From Gautieria morchelliformis (lineage: Eukaryota > Basidiomycota > Agaricomycetes > Gomphales > Gomphaceae), in assembly GCA_015179125.1 (NCBI GenBank), contig WHVA01000240.1, forward strand, positions 62,001 through 126,000: 64,000 nt of DNA. The letters are read 5' to 3'. The notes beneath the pieces are model-generated. The model searched no databases. It was not told the origin of the DNA and worked only from the letters and a program-made list of their open reading frames with translations. Numbering within the stretch: the first letter of the stretch is position 1; every line of letters begins with the position of its first letter. Below are positions 44,851 to 57,626 of the stretch, in pieces. The position numbers and the translations under genes were made by a program.

Positions 44851-47076
44851 CAAGTCAGTGGGGTATACGAATTGAGGCGTCACGTGATCTGATAACGCGG
44901 CTGCTCGAGCGTTACTCAGTGGATCACTTTCCGTAGGCTTAAAATCCTAAACTCCCAGTTCTAAAGAAGCTTCGAGCCTTCAAAAAGGGTGCATATATAC
45001 ATATTATACTAACGTTTTTCCCACCTCCTTTCCCTGCCTCCATTTCTCCTGGATTTCAGTTCGGATGTGTTGCAGCGGGACTTGGCGATGTACGGATACG
45101 GTAGGCGGTAGGTAGCTTCTTAGCTACTAGTTGACCTTTCTAGTCCAATTGGAATGTATCTATTATGAAAATATATTATATTTTTAACTATTTAATTGAG
45201 ACCAGATTCAGCCATACAGCGCCATATACAGTAATGGGACGAGCATCGGGCGGAGCTTTAATGTGCTTCCTGTCACCGGCTAGTTCCCGGCTTGCTGTTC
45301 CGAGGCAGTTAGGAAAAGGATTTTAGGGCTACGGAAAGTCATCTACTTGAACGCTGTGGTCAGTCGAGATTCCAACGCCATGTCTTGCTTAACCAACAGG
45401 ATTAGCATGGCTGCAGTGCTCGAACACTCGTCTGCGGCATGTCTCGACGTCGCTTCCTTGGCCGGCACACACATGGTTCCGGCTCCGTCCACGCACACCG
45501 CCTCCGAGTTCTTGCCGCTACTAAACCTCTCCAGACGCTATACGTGCTACCTAAGCAGTCCATTACTTAGATGGCATCTGCGCCACAGCACTCTCAGTGG
45601 CCACATCTCACACAGGCGCACCCAGGAGGTAAGTCCTGTCACCGCCATGTCGCTCCTTCTATACCCGTCTATACCTCTGACGACGCCACCAGCTGCTACT
45701 GCTCTTCACGCTTCACCGCCTATCCTTCTACTCATCTCCACTGCTCAGCCCCATATTTGGAAAGATGATGAGTCGAGGTCGAGAGCAAGTGGACGCGCGT
45801 ACAATATTGCTCTATAGCCACATGCTTGCGGATGCACAAGACCACACTTCGTTCTTGTATGATGTTGCCATACGGACACGCACAGCCAAGAACGCAGAAT
45901 CGCTCCAGCATGGGGCTCTGGGTGTTCTTGTGCGCTTTTTTGCTTGCTGTGCTTATTTGCTATGATGTTCTTCACTGTGATTTAATATGTCTCTGGCGCC
46001 TTGCAGCGCCTCTCTGCTTTGGGTTTGCTCTGATGTCTCTTGCCTGATGACATCTTCCATCGCAAGGAGGACTGCTTTTCTGTATTTCTTGCGTCCTCTT
46101 CCATCTTTTCATTTCTCCTCTCCTCCGGTGTCTAGTGGGTGCAGTAATATCGTAGAAGTTACGCGCGTTCATTGGACCGTCTCCACACTTTTGTGAGTCA
46201 CACATGTTTTATGGAACTCACATGCAACATCGTGCCTAGTGCCAAGGGTCATTCTCTCATTCCTTTTATTTTGTATCTTTCGCGTCGCCTCACAGTCCCT
46301 CACCCACTCATTCATTACTCACCTCGCCTCGCACATCCCTTCCTCTCCCTCACTTCGCGTCTCCTTCCCGACCATCTGGACGAGTACTGTATGTCTCGTA
46401 AAGGTAGCATATCAAGAGGATTTCATGCTGATCGAAATCTGCAGTCTAATGGGTCGATTTGGGGCGGATCTCCTCACGAGCACACCAATCCACTTCTTGT
46501 GGCAGAGCAGTCGCATGTGCGCAATGTATTGATCGTCATCGCTCAATCCAGTCTCATATGCTCCTTGTTACACTAGTCGTGCTACCGGATACTTACTCTG
46601 ACTACGTCTCCAGCGAGGCACGGGGCCTGGAGAGGAGCCAGGGATAACGCTGCTATGCACTCGCTACGTGCTCGATTCCGTTCCTTTCATGCAACCCTTT
46701 TCGTGAGGGGTGTCATCTGTGTTTTGTTTTTCTACATCTGTGCATTGTTTTAGCTTGGGTGCGCGGGCCTGCATGCCGCTGCTGCTAGTGTATCCCATCG
46801 TTTCCTGAATCACTTTCTTCCATCTACCCGCTAGATCTTGAACATTGATTTCTTGCAGGCAATTCAATAGCACGGACTCACCCAGGCCAGACCCCGTCAG
46901 TGGCTAGTGTCTTCCCAACACATTTGTATAAGGAGTCCCCCACAACGATGCACTCGCATTATCCAGCATTTCATGGTTTGAGCAGTAGCTATGAGTTATA
47001 GGACACAGGCCAAAAGATGACGGCTTCTTTGGGCCCTTCTGTATTGACCTCTCTCTTTCTCTCTCTCTGCCCGGGG
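44851..47076. other. Spacer without recognisable gene
   Basis: Several frames of up to 156 codons on the plus strand (for example 45347-45817), but Ser/Thr/Leu-rich and without splice or family support. A short CT microsatellite (CTCTCTTTCTCTCTCTC) lies at about 47050-47070, just before unit copy 2. No LTR ends were recognised. Confidence 0.45.
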
Positions 47077-49185
47077 TGTGAAACCAAACTAGCCAGTAGG
47101 ATAGTTTCACTAGCTTGTGTCCTCCTCCAGTGTACATCATGAGCCGCCTTCCTTCGCTCACTCTCATGCACCATCGAACATCGATTGTCCACAGGCAATG
47201 CTAGTAGCTCATACTCATGCCCCGTCAATGGCTAGATCCTTCACACAGAAGAAGCGCTCTACCGCCTGGTTCGCCCCTTTCTTACCTCTGCTTTTGCCCT
47301 TATCTTCTTGTTCACGCTTCCCGATTACTTCGTGCACCCCTGATTCGAGTTCTTCGGCTCCCGCTCATCTCACACAGTCCCGCTCGGGCATCACGCCCGT
47401 CCACTGCGCCATTCTAGATAAGTCCCGGGCACCTGTGTAGCAGTTGCCATCCCGCTGTCCCTAAAGCATTCTGCTCTTCTCGCATACCCCGGGAGCACTC
47501 GGTCAGATGCAGATGGTGCGCAGCCAGAGCACCAGACAAGCAATGCTATCGCATGTACAATGCTTGGTCATGCGCAGATGACCAGGAAGGCACTAAGTAT
47601 CGACTCCCCCATGCTGCTCTGCTAGACGTCCCGGTCAAGAACCTGTATGATATCTCTGGCAGGTTTGATTTTCCTGTTATTCTCTATCGTATTCGTTCTC
47701 CAATCCTCTTTTGACTCGTCTATCTTTTTATAAACGTAGCTAGAGCTCACTGCTGCCTTTAGGTTGCCAACATGCTTATCCCTAATTGCATGGATCATGA
47801 AACTGTGACATTGCAGCTCACAAGTTCAAAATGACGTCCATATATGGGGGGCAATAGTAAGGCCAGTGATCCGATTAAATTCTGGAAGAATACATAGAAC
47901 ACCTTGTGAGAGACTAAAAAAGGATGAACCCATGAATAATTCTAATAATAAATAATGGCCGTGAAAGCAGGCCGAACAGAATGACTACAGGGCCAAGCCC
48001 TAATCGCTACCCTTCGTTTCTTGTCCAATATCCAATACCCTATCGCCGGAGACCAAACTCGGCATCGAAGACCTCTCCATGCGCGTTGTATGCTCTTTGT
48101 GTGCCTGACGACCTTCTGCGCCAGAAAATCAAAGTATTAAGAATGGGGTTGAACCTTTTCCAAAACATCAAGGCGTTACGAAATTCCTGACATAGCAGTT
48201 CCAGCGACGGAATTGCTACGACAATAATATAGGACTCACCTTGCTCGTGCCAAAGATCAGAAAAGCGGCGAGAGGGGCTATGGCAGTTGGAGCTCGTGAG
48301 TATTAGCACGGTCACCATAGCACAACGACGGCAAAAACGCACTTCCGGCTTGCACCATGTCGACCCACGGTCCATAAAGGGCACCGATTCCCACAGTTGT
48401 TATATATGTTCTTTCCCGGTGGCAAGTCCGTATGTAGCCGAGCAGATATCCATGCAGATGATCAGATTCAGGACGCGAGAAGCATCAGCATATGGGAAAA
48501 GTGAACATACACAGCGACCACAGCGCGATATACGCAAAAAATGATGACGCGCAAGACCACAGAGATTGAGACTTGATGTCCGTTTTCTCCAGCCCGTCGG
48601 AAAAACCGCCAATGACGGTATAGAATGCGGATGATGCAGACTTTGAGAACGATCAGCCAAGTTTCACAGCGAGAATCCACTTACCATCAAGGATGAGAGT
48701 AGCGATCAAGATAGCGATCAATAGTGTGTACTGGCAGACAAAACTGGAGATATGGTCAACTGTCTTGCTTGCATAGTGTATATGATAGGAAGTGCTCACA
48801 AAATGATACCCAGAGCGAAAACACAATAAAAGCTCGCCTGCCCGATCCCAGCCTGGAACTCAAATGACTTATGGTCAGAGAAGACATTGCCATATAAGAA
48901 ATGACATGTTTACTGGAGAAGCACGGAGAGCCGCTTGAATATTGGCGAGAAGCGGCAACGAGAACGCCAGTAAAGACAAGTAAGGCGCTGACAGAAGCTG
49001 TTGTGGTTAAGAAAGGTCCCATAAAAACCCATTTCGGATGAGCCAAATGAGGTCTACCGTAGCTCTCGTCCATCGAATTTGTCCAGGGGTGAGAGGCCCG
49101 TGGATGGCAGCTCTGATATCCAACCACAGCTATGTATGTCTGAATTGTGTACTAGCAATGACGATAAAATAACACAGCTACCTGA
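47077..49185 (-). repeat. Amplified unit, copy 2 (truncated)
   Basis: Begins GGTGTGAAACCAAACTAG like copy 1 and runs through the same landmarks, with one rather than two TGTTCACGCTTCCC segments. Similarity to the other copies stops at 49185, right after CACAGCTACCTGAAC, where gag-like sequence begins. Confidence 0.75.
48007..49185 (-). pseudogene. Seven-helix protein, copy 2: 5'-truncated and frameshifted
   Basis: Only the C-terminal half of the family is present (FLTTTASVSALLVFTGVLVA, HCETWLIVLKVCIIRILY-like text, SATYGLATGKEH, FRNALMFWKRFNPILNTLIFW). The signal peptide, ectodomain and first helices are missing because the sequence switches to mobile-element DNA at 49185. Near the C-terminus GAGACCAAACTCGG replaces GAGACCACGCTCTCGG of copy 1, a 2-nt loss that shifts the tail out of frame after GEVFDAE. 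Confidence 0.75.
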
Positions 49186-50463
49186 ACGGGGCAGGCTGTT
49201 GTATGCCCTGACGGGCCCCGGGCCCGGATCAGGCTCGGGATCAGGAGCATTTTGTGCTCTCGGTTCCGGGGGCGTTTTGTGCCTGGTGTCCCCGGTCAGT
49301 CCCGCATTGCGGATCCGCAGCCTGCTGTTGTAGGCTGCGCACGCCTGCCATGCGTCCTGTACGGCTCGCATGAGCTGCTCGTCGGGCAGCTGAGCGGTGT
49401 GGCTGTGGGCCACTGTTTCTTCAGCGTTCTTCGCTAGTAGCTCGAGTGCCCGCATGTGGCGACGCGTGGCTGCAGCTTCTTTACGCTGCCAGTGTGCGAC
49501 TTCGAGCTCTAAGCTCTCAGTCATCGTTTCAGAGTCAGGCTCTGAGGTGACCTGATCCCTAACGATCTGTTGGAGCATCTTACGGCTGTCCGTTGGGGCA
49601 GCCGGTTGCTCTTGAGGTTCGTTCCCGAACCTTACGTCCTGTTCGACCGGGACGGCTGGCGGCGGCATTCGCTGCTTGTCCCACTCCTTTCAGCACGGGT
49701 CTTCCACGTTGTGACTGTGTTCGTTGGCTGCGGACTGTCACGAGCTCAGACAAGTTGTGTCGCGTTCCCCACGTGGGCGGAGGGCTTTCTGGACGTCCTC
49801 CAGTATGGCTGCATCTTGCGGCCTGATCTCCTCCGCCTGGTGGAGTTCCTTGCCAATTGCCATTAGGGTGGCAGTGGCATTGTCAAGCTGCGATGCCAGC
49901 TGATCGTGCTTGTGGCGCGTCAGCGTGCTTCGGTGCAGCGCAGCCTGCACCTGTTTGTTCAGGGCCTCTGCCGTCTCACGGTCGATGGTGTGAGCCCTCG
50001 AGCTCTTGCGACTGGAGCTCGAGCATTCTGAGTCCTGACCATCGTCTGGGGCTCGTCTTTTTTGCCGTCATCCTCCTTCAGGGACGATCGTCGTTGCTCT
50101 ACTTCGTGAGCGTCGGTTCAAGTCGTGGCTGTGTGCCCACCTCGACGTTGTTGCTCTACCGTCTGACGACGGTGAGACTTCTCTGCCCTTTCCTTTGTCT
50201 CTGGGCAGAGAGGAATGGGGGGGCGGCGCCGGCTCATTGCCCAGCGTCGTCTCTTCCTCGGCCATGCTCAACGAGACGTGGTTGGGGTTTTCCTCGCCCT
50301 CTACTGGGGGGATGAGGGCGGTGAGATCTACGATCTCTCCGTCTTCTATCGTCCTGGACTCTTGGTCCAGGGTAGCGTCAGCCGTCGTGTCACTGGGCTG
50401 CGCCTGGGGCGTGGACCTTGAGCTCGTCGCTCGTGTCCATCTTTGACTGCATGGAATCATCAT
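49186..50463 (-). mobile_element. Gag-like retroelement fragment
   Basis: Minus-strand pieces read DETIVDLTALIPPVEG-like acidic text (IEDGEIVDLTALIPP), RDKGKGREVSPSSDGR, then coiled-coil-like text with Gln/Glu/Ala heptads (TAEALNKQVQAALHRST, DQLASQLDNATATLMAIGKELHQAEE), and PVEQDVRFGNEPQEQPAAP ... LELEVAHWQRKEAAATRRHMRALELLAKNAEE. The pieces are in different frames. The look (Pro/Gln-rich, coiled coil, polar) is that of a retrotransposon capsid-region N-terminus, but no zinc knuckle or pol motif is seen, so the class is open. Confidence 0.4.
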
Positions 50464-50827
50464 GCTCGCAGCCGACAGTAGAGGGTCTACTGGAGGGTCT
50501 CAACGATGTTTAGTCGTCGACGCAGTGATCTTTTTCAAGATTGCTTCGAATCCACTATAGGTTGGTCACGTGGCGATCAACCGCAGGATAGTTCAAAAAG
50601 GTGTAAAGGATGGGATGTCAATCTTAGAACCTTGTATCACAAGGGCACTACAGAACTTGACCAATGAGTGGTATTCTGAATGCTACGTAGTGACAGGTAA
50701 TAGTAAGATGCGATGGGGACCGCTGGCTGGTTCCCACGCATAAACTATACAGTGGGTCCCTAAGGGGCCCACTGGGATTATGTAATAACTATTGTACATG
50801 TAGATACATAGGTTATTTACATGGGTC
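50464..50827. other. Unassigned spacer, possibly LTR-derived
   Basis: Contains a partly symmetrical stretch (GGGTCCCTAAGGGGCCCACTG, about 50753-50773). No gene. It may be the 5' end of the gag-like element, but no LTR ends could be proven. Confidence 0.3.
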
Positions 50828-52031
50828 ATGGTGCTGGATCAGCACTGGGCTAAACCTGATCCAAAAGCAGAGGAGCACATGTTCGTTGGAATAGCTGAGC
50901 ATGCAAAGGCTTGGAAATCTTATAATAGAGCCTCAAAACATGTTCAGATATCAAGAAACATTACATTTGATGGAAATGACAACAAAATCTATCCTCTTCT
51001 GGACAACGACAATGACAATGATGGCACGGCACCACTCAAGGGGAGCAGTCACCACATGAGCATGTGCCGGAACCGATCCCATCTACCCCACAGACATCAT
51101 CACCCCAGTCAATGCCTGTTCCTGATCCACCTGAACAAGCACCAGCTTCACAGATCCGACAGAGCATGTGTATTACCCAAAGGCCCAATTACCAGAAGCT
51201 GACGACTCAGGCTGTACCGAGCAGGCTTATGTAACATGAGAAATCGTCACCGAGCCTGAGAATTACAGGGCAGCGGTATCACGTGATGACATGCCAATCT
51301 GGGAAAAAGCAATGGAAGTTGAAATAGACCAACATAAGACACTCAGAATGTGGGAGCAGACAGAATTGTCACCCAGGCGAGTCACCATCGGCTGTCGATG
51401 GGTATATGCTGCTAAAACACAGTCAGATGGACAATTTGACAAAGCCAAAGCAGGGGCTGTAGCTCAAGGGTTCACACAGATGCCAGGGATGGATTATTAT
51501 GAGATATCATCACCTGTGGTCAAATTCAACTCCCTACATGTTTTACTAGCCATCGCAAACACACTCGATTGGGAGATCAAGATGATGGACATCAAAGGCG
51601 CTTATCTCAATTTGACTATAGAAGAGGAAATCTATCTGTGCCAGCCCAATGGTTTTGATGATGGATCTGGACGTGTTCTAAGAATACACAGGGCACTCTA
51701 TGGACTCAAACAATCAGGGAGGGCTTGGCACCAGCGCTTATGTGGATTACTACTCGGTCTTGGCTTTCATCAAAGTACAGCCAATGGATGCATCTATATC
51801 AGACAAGATAAGAAATCAATTGAAGTCATATCAGTATATGTGGATGACTTCAGCTTATTTTCTGATTCCAAGGAAGGGATGATTAAGCTCATGGGGGAGC
51901 TTCATGAAAAATTCCCTATGACAGATTTACGACAATTTTGGGAATTAGGATTGAGAGGAATAAAGAGAAGGGAACACTAACTATGTCTCAAGGACATTAC
52001 ATCGATGTCATACTCGATCAATTCAACATGG
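50828..52031 (+). mobile_element. Ty1/copia pol, integrase end and reverse transcriptase (interrupted)
   Basis: 50828-51060 has the copia integrase C-terminal motif (PKAEEHMFVGIAEHAKAWKSYN ... VQISRNITFD). 51291-51980 is the RVT_2 reverse transcriptase: GCRWVYAAKTQSDG, AGAVAQGFTQMPGMDYYEISSPVV, MMDIKGAYLNL, RALYGLKQSGRAWHQ, and YVDDFSLFSD as the active site. A frame offset near 51940 separates it from RNKEKGTLTMSQGHYIDVILDQFNM. Stops and offsets show it is dead. Right at DQFNM a solo LTR interrupts it. Confidence 0.85.
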
Positions 52032-53076
52032 TGTCATGACCCATCTATTTCCCTTACCCCGCTGTCTCTCTGCCCCCTCTCATCGTTCCTCCTGCATCTT
52101 CACATGAGTTCACCATACCCTCCGACCACTCCTTCCCTATGTTCGCTCCATTCGCCCTTCACCACATTCGCCCTTCGCCACATTCGCCGAACGACCATTC
52201 GCTACTCACATCATTCACCAGCAGGCACGCCATCAAACACAATCGACACCCTTTACCCAGTGGGATGGTTCATCACTGGCCCCATCATCTTCTGGAGCCA
52301 ACCCCTCTAGGAGTTCATATGGCTGGGGTGCATTTGCGTCACGTCCTACCCGTAGGTCATGTGGGATCAACCCAGCAGATGAAGAGTCCATGCAGGGTGG
52401 TGTATACGCAGGTCCCAAGGTGTGTTTTCATACATAGGTGCCTTCGCCCCCTTTCCTCTCCGTCATTTCATGTTTGCACCCCTCTTCCATTCTATTGTAT
52501 GCTTATTTCATCTATTTGTATCATGACTGCGCACCCCTATCCAACCCTGACTCATGACAGCCTCTTTCCTATTCTCTGTTACCATACGAGCATTCAATAT
52601 AAGTAGTTTACATTCGCATGTATATTCTCCAGTTCAATTATCATACATCCATCTTGTGCAAAACTTGACCTCGCTGTGACTATCGTCTTGAGCCTTCTCC
52701 TGTAGATTTCTACTTCAACCAGAGGAAGACTTAGGCATCACTGGTGAGTTTTCATACTTCATCTTCGTTACCTTAGCCTTCGAACTATTTTCTATGCTGT
52801 CGGCGAAAGGCTCCGAAGGAGCGCCTTTGCCGGCGAAAGGATTGTTGCTACTTAGATAACCTTTCCGTGACACCTTGCACGTTACATCGGCAAGTGCCAT
52901 GGGCTATTTCGCCACGACTGTAGATAGGGCAAGCCCCGATCGGGCAGTCCACTTATCTTCTGAACATTTATTGGTTCACCCTCTTTTCCGAACAGCATAC
53001 TTATTCGCACAAGTTATTCGGGCATTCGCTGTGTTCACTAATACACAATATTAACGCCTAAAAACCAATCTTGACA
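52032..53076. mobile_element. Solo LTR (1045 bp) inserted in copia pol
   Basis: Begins TGTCATGACCC and ends AATCTTGACA, so termini are TGTCA...TGACA. It is flanked on both sides by the same five bases, CATGG (52027-52031 and 53077-53081). Removing it plus one CATGG makes the copia reading resume exactly (DQFNM then ATAHSIS). It has no protein-coding content. A TATA-like CAATATAAGTAG lies near 52595. Its parent family is not otherwise seen in this window. Confidence 0.9.
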
Positions 53077-53590
53077 CATGGCAACAGCACATTCCATATC
53101 TACACCCCTACACAAGATGAGCAAACTCGTTGCACCCATAGACTCGACAGGCACAACCACCAAAGTACCTTACGCCAAGGCGATCGGCTCACTGATGTAT
53201 GTGGCACTCAGTACACAGCCAATCTGGCTTTTACTGTACAATATCTTAGCCAATTCACTACTACTTACTGAGCCAAGCATTGGATGGCAATCAAACACGT
53301 ACTCAGGTACCTCAAGGGATCACATGACAACAGAATAACTTTCAACCGAGACACCAGTCTCAAGCTCGAAATATTCATCAACTCAGACTATGCCAATAGA
53401 ACCAATGTGCTATCTATTAGTGGTTATGTGGCTATACTAGGAGGGGGAGCTATTTCATGGAGCTCAAAGAAACAGCAAACAATTGCATTATCTACCACAG
53501 AAGCTGAATACATGGCACTTACCGAAGGCACAAAACAACTGATTTTGTTAGGCGCTTCATTGAGGAGCTCGATGCAGCTCTGCTAGACAT
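53077..53590 (+). mobile_element. Ty1/copia pol, RNase H part (continuation)
   Basis: Continues the element after the solo LTR: STPLHKMSKLVAPIDSTG, PYAKAIGSLMYVALSTQP, then in another frame HVLRYLKGSHDNRITFNRD, YANRTNVLSISGYVAILGGGAISWSSKKQQTIALSTTEAEYMALTEGTKQL (copia RNase H). At about 53577 (GCTCTGCTAGACATCC) it passes without a visible border into the flank shared with unit copies 1 and 2. The missing 3' end is represented by the fragment at 61588. Confidence 0.85.
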
Positions 53591-56510
53591 CCCCGTCAAG
53601 AACTTCTATGGTATCCCTGCCAGGTTGGATTTTCCTGTAATTCTCTAGCGTATTCGTTCTCCAATCCTCTTTTGACTCGTTCTTTTGAATCGTCTATCTT
53701 TTTATAAACGTAGCTAGAGCTCACTGCTTCCTTTAGATTGCCAACATGCTTACCGCAAATTGCATGTGTCATGAAACCGTGACATTGCAGCTCACAAGTT
53801 CACAATGACATTCATATATGTGGGGCAATAAGGAAGAATACATAGAACACGCGAGAGACTGAAAAAGGATGAACCAATGAATAATCCTAATAATAAATAA
53901 TGGCCGTGAAAGCAAGCCGAAAAGAAAGACTACAGGGCCAAGCCCTCATCGGTACCCTTCATTTCTTGCCTAATATCCAATACGCTGTCGCCTGAGACCA
54001 CACTCTCGGAATCGAAGACCTCTCCATGCGCGTTGTATACTCTTTGTGTGCCTGCCGACCTTCTGCGCCGGCACATCAAAGTATTGAGAATGGGGTTGAA
54101 CCTTTTCCAAAACATCAAGGCGTCAAGAGATTCCTGACATAGGAGTTCCAGCGATGGAATTGTTACAACAATAATATAGGACTCACCTTGCTCGTTCCAA
54201 AGATAAGAAAAGCAACTAGAGGGGCTATGACAATTGAGCTCGCGAGTATTAGTACGGTCGCCACAGCACGATGACGGCTAAAACGCACTTCCGCCTTGCA
54301 GCATGTCGATCCACGCTTCATTAAGGCCATCTCCCAAAACGGCGACAAGGATAGTTGCCAAATATGCTCTTTCCCGGTGGCAAGTCCGTATATAGCCGAG
54401 CAGATATCCATGTAGATGATCAGATTCAGGACGCAAGAAGCACCAGCATATGGGAAAGAGAACATACACAGTGACCACAACACGATATACGCAAAAAATA
54501 GTAACCCGAAAGACCACAGAGAGTGAGACTTGAAGCCCGTTTCCTCCAGTCCGTCGAAAAAACCGCCAATGACGGTACAGAACGCGGATGATGCAGACTT
54601 TGAGATCGATCAGCGAAGTTTGACAGCGAGAATCCACTTACCATCAAAGGTGAGGGTAGCAATCAAGATGGCGAGCAATACCACGGACTGGCCCAAAAGC
54701 CTGGGAGGTGGTCGACTGTCTCGCTTGCATAGTGTACATGATAGAAAGCGCTTACAAAGTGGCATTACCCCGAGTTAAAGAACAATAAAAACTCGTCTGC
54801 AGGACCCCAGGCTGAAAGAAAAATATTTTGTAGAGGGAAGGGATTTCAGAGAAGACGTTGCCATATAAGAACTGAGATGTTTACTGGAGCATCACCGAGA
54901 GGCCGTAACGAGACAACCGACAACGAGAACGCCAGTAAAGACAAGTAAGGTGCCGACAGAAGCTGTTGTGGTTAAGAAATGTGCCATAAAAACCCATTGC
55001 GGATGAGGACAAATGAGATCTACCGTAGCTCTCGCCCATCGAATATGTCCAGGGGTGAGAGGCCCATGGATGGCAGCTCTGATATCCAACCACAGCTATG
55101 TATGTCTGAATTGTGTACTCGCAATGACGATAAAATAACACAGCTACCTGAACAATCAATGCGCACATAGCAGTATCTGCCATCACCAGAGCTCCGGAGA
55201 CCAGTGTTGCCTGCGCCAAGCACTCCCGGTCGGAGTGAATGAATGGGAGAGGAGTGGAAGTTAGGCTGGCTGGGCCCAAACGGTATAGTCTGCCGTCGCC
55301 CGTGGTACAGCGCTACGACCCGAAATGCGACCATTCTGGACTCACCCGATAGAGAAAGTTACGCTGGAAAATATCCACGTGAAACAAAAATTAAGAAATA
55401 TAAGATTCCGTGGCGCCGTTTTGGGAAAGATGGAGAAAAGGAGGAGGATGGGAAGTCCAATGTGGCCGCCGATTATCTGTAGCGCAAGGTATATGGCCTG
55501 CTGTTGCCTCAGCTCTGTAAAAGACCCAAACTAAGCAGACGAAGAGGGCAGTAAGTGTAATCAATGAATTTCACATACCTTCATCTTGTCGATTCAGGCT
55601 GTCCAGGAAAGTCGAGGCATTCGGTGTGAGCAGGAGTTGTACGTTGTCAGCACTGTGTCCATCAAAATGGCACAAGGCTGTTTGGGCTAGTACAGCTACA
55701 TGTCAGATGCTTCTGCAGAGTGACCATTTGTGACCGACGAACCGTTCAGATCATGTTGGACCTGTGCCACCCACCCCGAGTCATCTGCGACAGAATTCCT
55801 GCATAACGATTCAATTGCAACACCTTGGATTTCAGTGTTTGAGCAGCAGCCATGAATTCCAAGACAATTAAGGTCGAAGGATGACGACTCGGATGGGCAC
55901 TTCATTGATGGCTCGTACTTCAGTTGAGCTTCCACAGCGAGTAAATGGTTCACCTGTAACACCATCGTTCCGTTGGGAAGAGGGGCAGACAATGGAATGT
56001 AATTTCTACTGGCTGAACGCAGACATGAGTTCTCTGTGCAAGGTCTCGACTTGAGTATTGCACTTACTGCTTGAACATGTGGCAGCAGAGATGAAGAGTA
56101 GAATCACAGCAGTCACGAGCATTGTCGCGAGCACGGAGAGAAAAATTCAAGTAGACGAATGAGTAATGATTGACTGCGCCTGACCTGCAGACGGTTCTGT
56201 TAACTACGAGTGGAATGATCAATTACCCCAATGAAGGTCAGTGGCTGTGTTTACACATCAGTTTGGCTAAGTGATTTGAGATGGTTACAAGTTACCGGCA
56301 GGCCCGAGACGTGACGCGTGATGCTTCATACTAGAAAGAACTTCCCACCACAGAAGCTGCCAGATCAGTTGATCAATATATGGACAGGCAGGACAGCTGC
56401 AAAGTTGCAGCGGCACACCACATAAGGGAATAGGATATGGGCCAAATGGGGAAATATACCGAGGCAATATTCTTACATTGAAGATCACACGAAGCTAGAA
56501 GTCCGGGTAC
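53577..56510 (-). repeat. Amplified unit, copy 3
   Basis: Enters the shared sequence at GCTCTGCTAGACATCC and follows copies 1 and 2 through TTTTTATAAACGTAGCTAGAGC and the gene. Beyond the gene's 5' end it keeps AATGAAGGTCAGTGGCTGTGTT and CATACTAGAAAGAA, as copy 1 does, to about 56510. Confidence 0.75.
53930..56122 (-). CDS. Receptor-like seven-helix membrane protein, copy 3
   Basis: Same exon order as copy 1. The ATG at 56122 begins MLVTAVILLFISAATCSS (signal peptide). Ectodomain SAPLPNGTMVLQVNHLLAVEAQLKYEPS with LGIHGCCSNTEIQG, diverged from copy 1 just after it (FDLN insertion, NSVADDSGW). Helices: LVSGALVMADTAMCALIVQ, FLTTTASVGTLLVFTGVLVVG, RVTIFCVYRVVVTVYVLFP. Tail RFNPILNTLMCRRRRSAGTQR ... 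EGLAL* at 53930. Differences cluster in the ectodomain, but whether this reflects selection cannot be judged by eye. Possible local frame breaks were not excluded. Confidence 0.5.
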
Positions 56511-56697
56511 AAATTTGAGCCCCATCACGTGTAGTGTTCTGCAAAGCCCGACTCGGCTCATGCCGGCTCGGGGTCACAAAATTCAGAGCCGAGCTTTGAG
56601 AGCCGGCTCGGGCTCGGCTTGGGCTTGGCGTGAGTGGGCCCATCGTTTGAGGGGATGCAATGCCAAATTAAAATTCTACATACTTTGAAGTAACTAG
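56511..56697. other. GC-rich spacer
   Basis: Contains a short imperfect GCCGGCTCGGGCTCGG-type repeat (about 56560-56630) before the next element. No gene. Confidence 0.45.
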
Positions 56698-57626
56698 TTG
56701 TATTCTACATACTCATCAGAGCTCTTGGACCCATACCACCACCACCACCACCCTTTTTCCCATGGTCCAGAAAGGCCTGCTCTGCCTTTCAGATGCGTGA
56801 AAAGGCCCAAGAAAGCTAAGTCCCTCTTATCGCCCTTCACTAAAAACCCCCCACGCTCGCACACGCGAGAAATGCCCGCCAACCCAAGAATCCCTGCCGG
56901 ATCACAACCGCAGGGAACGATGACTTTAGCGACCAACCAAGTCATCCCGCAAAACAGGCCCTCCCGTTCATCCACACCCTCTCTGACACCCTTGGCTGAC
57001 CCAGGAGACCCAGCGTTCATTCTGAGGGACAGGGGTATGAGCGAGGACAACAAGACCGACATATCTGCTTTAGCCGCCGCCCTTAAATCCTTCGGAGACT
57101 TCAAGCGCGGCAACACCTGGAACGTCGGTAAGGAGGGTGCCACGCAACTTGTCGCCATCACCAGGCTTCTACGCGAGGCCTCCCTTCTTTACGGCACCAA
57201 CAGGCTTGCGACAAACAACGACCTGCAGAAGGTGATCGCTGACATCAAGGAGGCTATCTCCACCGGTCTCGCAAGTTCCCCCGCCATCTCTTATGCTGCT
57301 GCAGCGAAAAAGGGTCTGGGAGGCACCACCAGCCAGGCTGCCTCACCGAGGCAAAAGATGCTGGCAGAGTTTCAAGAGAAGCAGGTCTTTCTCTCAATGA
57401 AGAACATTTCAAGAGACGCCCCCCTCCTCAAGTGGGAACCTGCAATAGTAACAAGGTATTGCAATGATATTATTGCTAACTTCTTCAAACAGAACCCGGG
57501 TATGACACCCCCAGCGGCCCAGTCCATCAGGGGCATATCCAAGTCTGCGGCTGAGAACATCACACTCATGTTCAAGACCGCTGAAGATGCAGCCAAAGCC
57601 AGGGCCCATGCTGACAAGTGGGTGAG
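56698..57626 (+). mobile_element. ORF1/gag-like gene, broken by a gypsy LTR
   Basis: Opens with a His-rich start (MYSTYSSELLDPYHHHHH) and basic/Pro-rich text. A helical, Ala-rich region follows (DISALAAALKSFGDF, LVAITRLLREASLLYGTNRL, DLQKVIADIKEAISTGL), and then SAAENITLMFKTAEDAAKARAHADKW. That last part resembles the fold found in the ORF1 proteins of fungal non-LTR elements, but no zinc knuckle or pol follows. The frame is cut at 57627, where TGTTATGATCC starts an LTR. The final residues after KW are read from LTR sequence and are not native. Confidence 0.45.

Noticed and set aside
45347-45817. 156-codon plus frame as a gene
   Set aside because: Leu/Ser/Thr-rich without motif, splice support or family likeness; lies in repeat-rich spacer.
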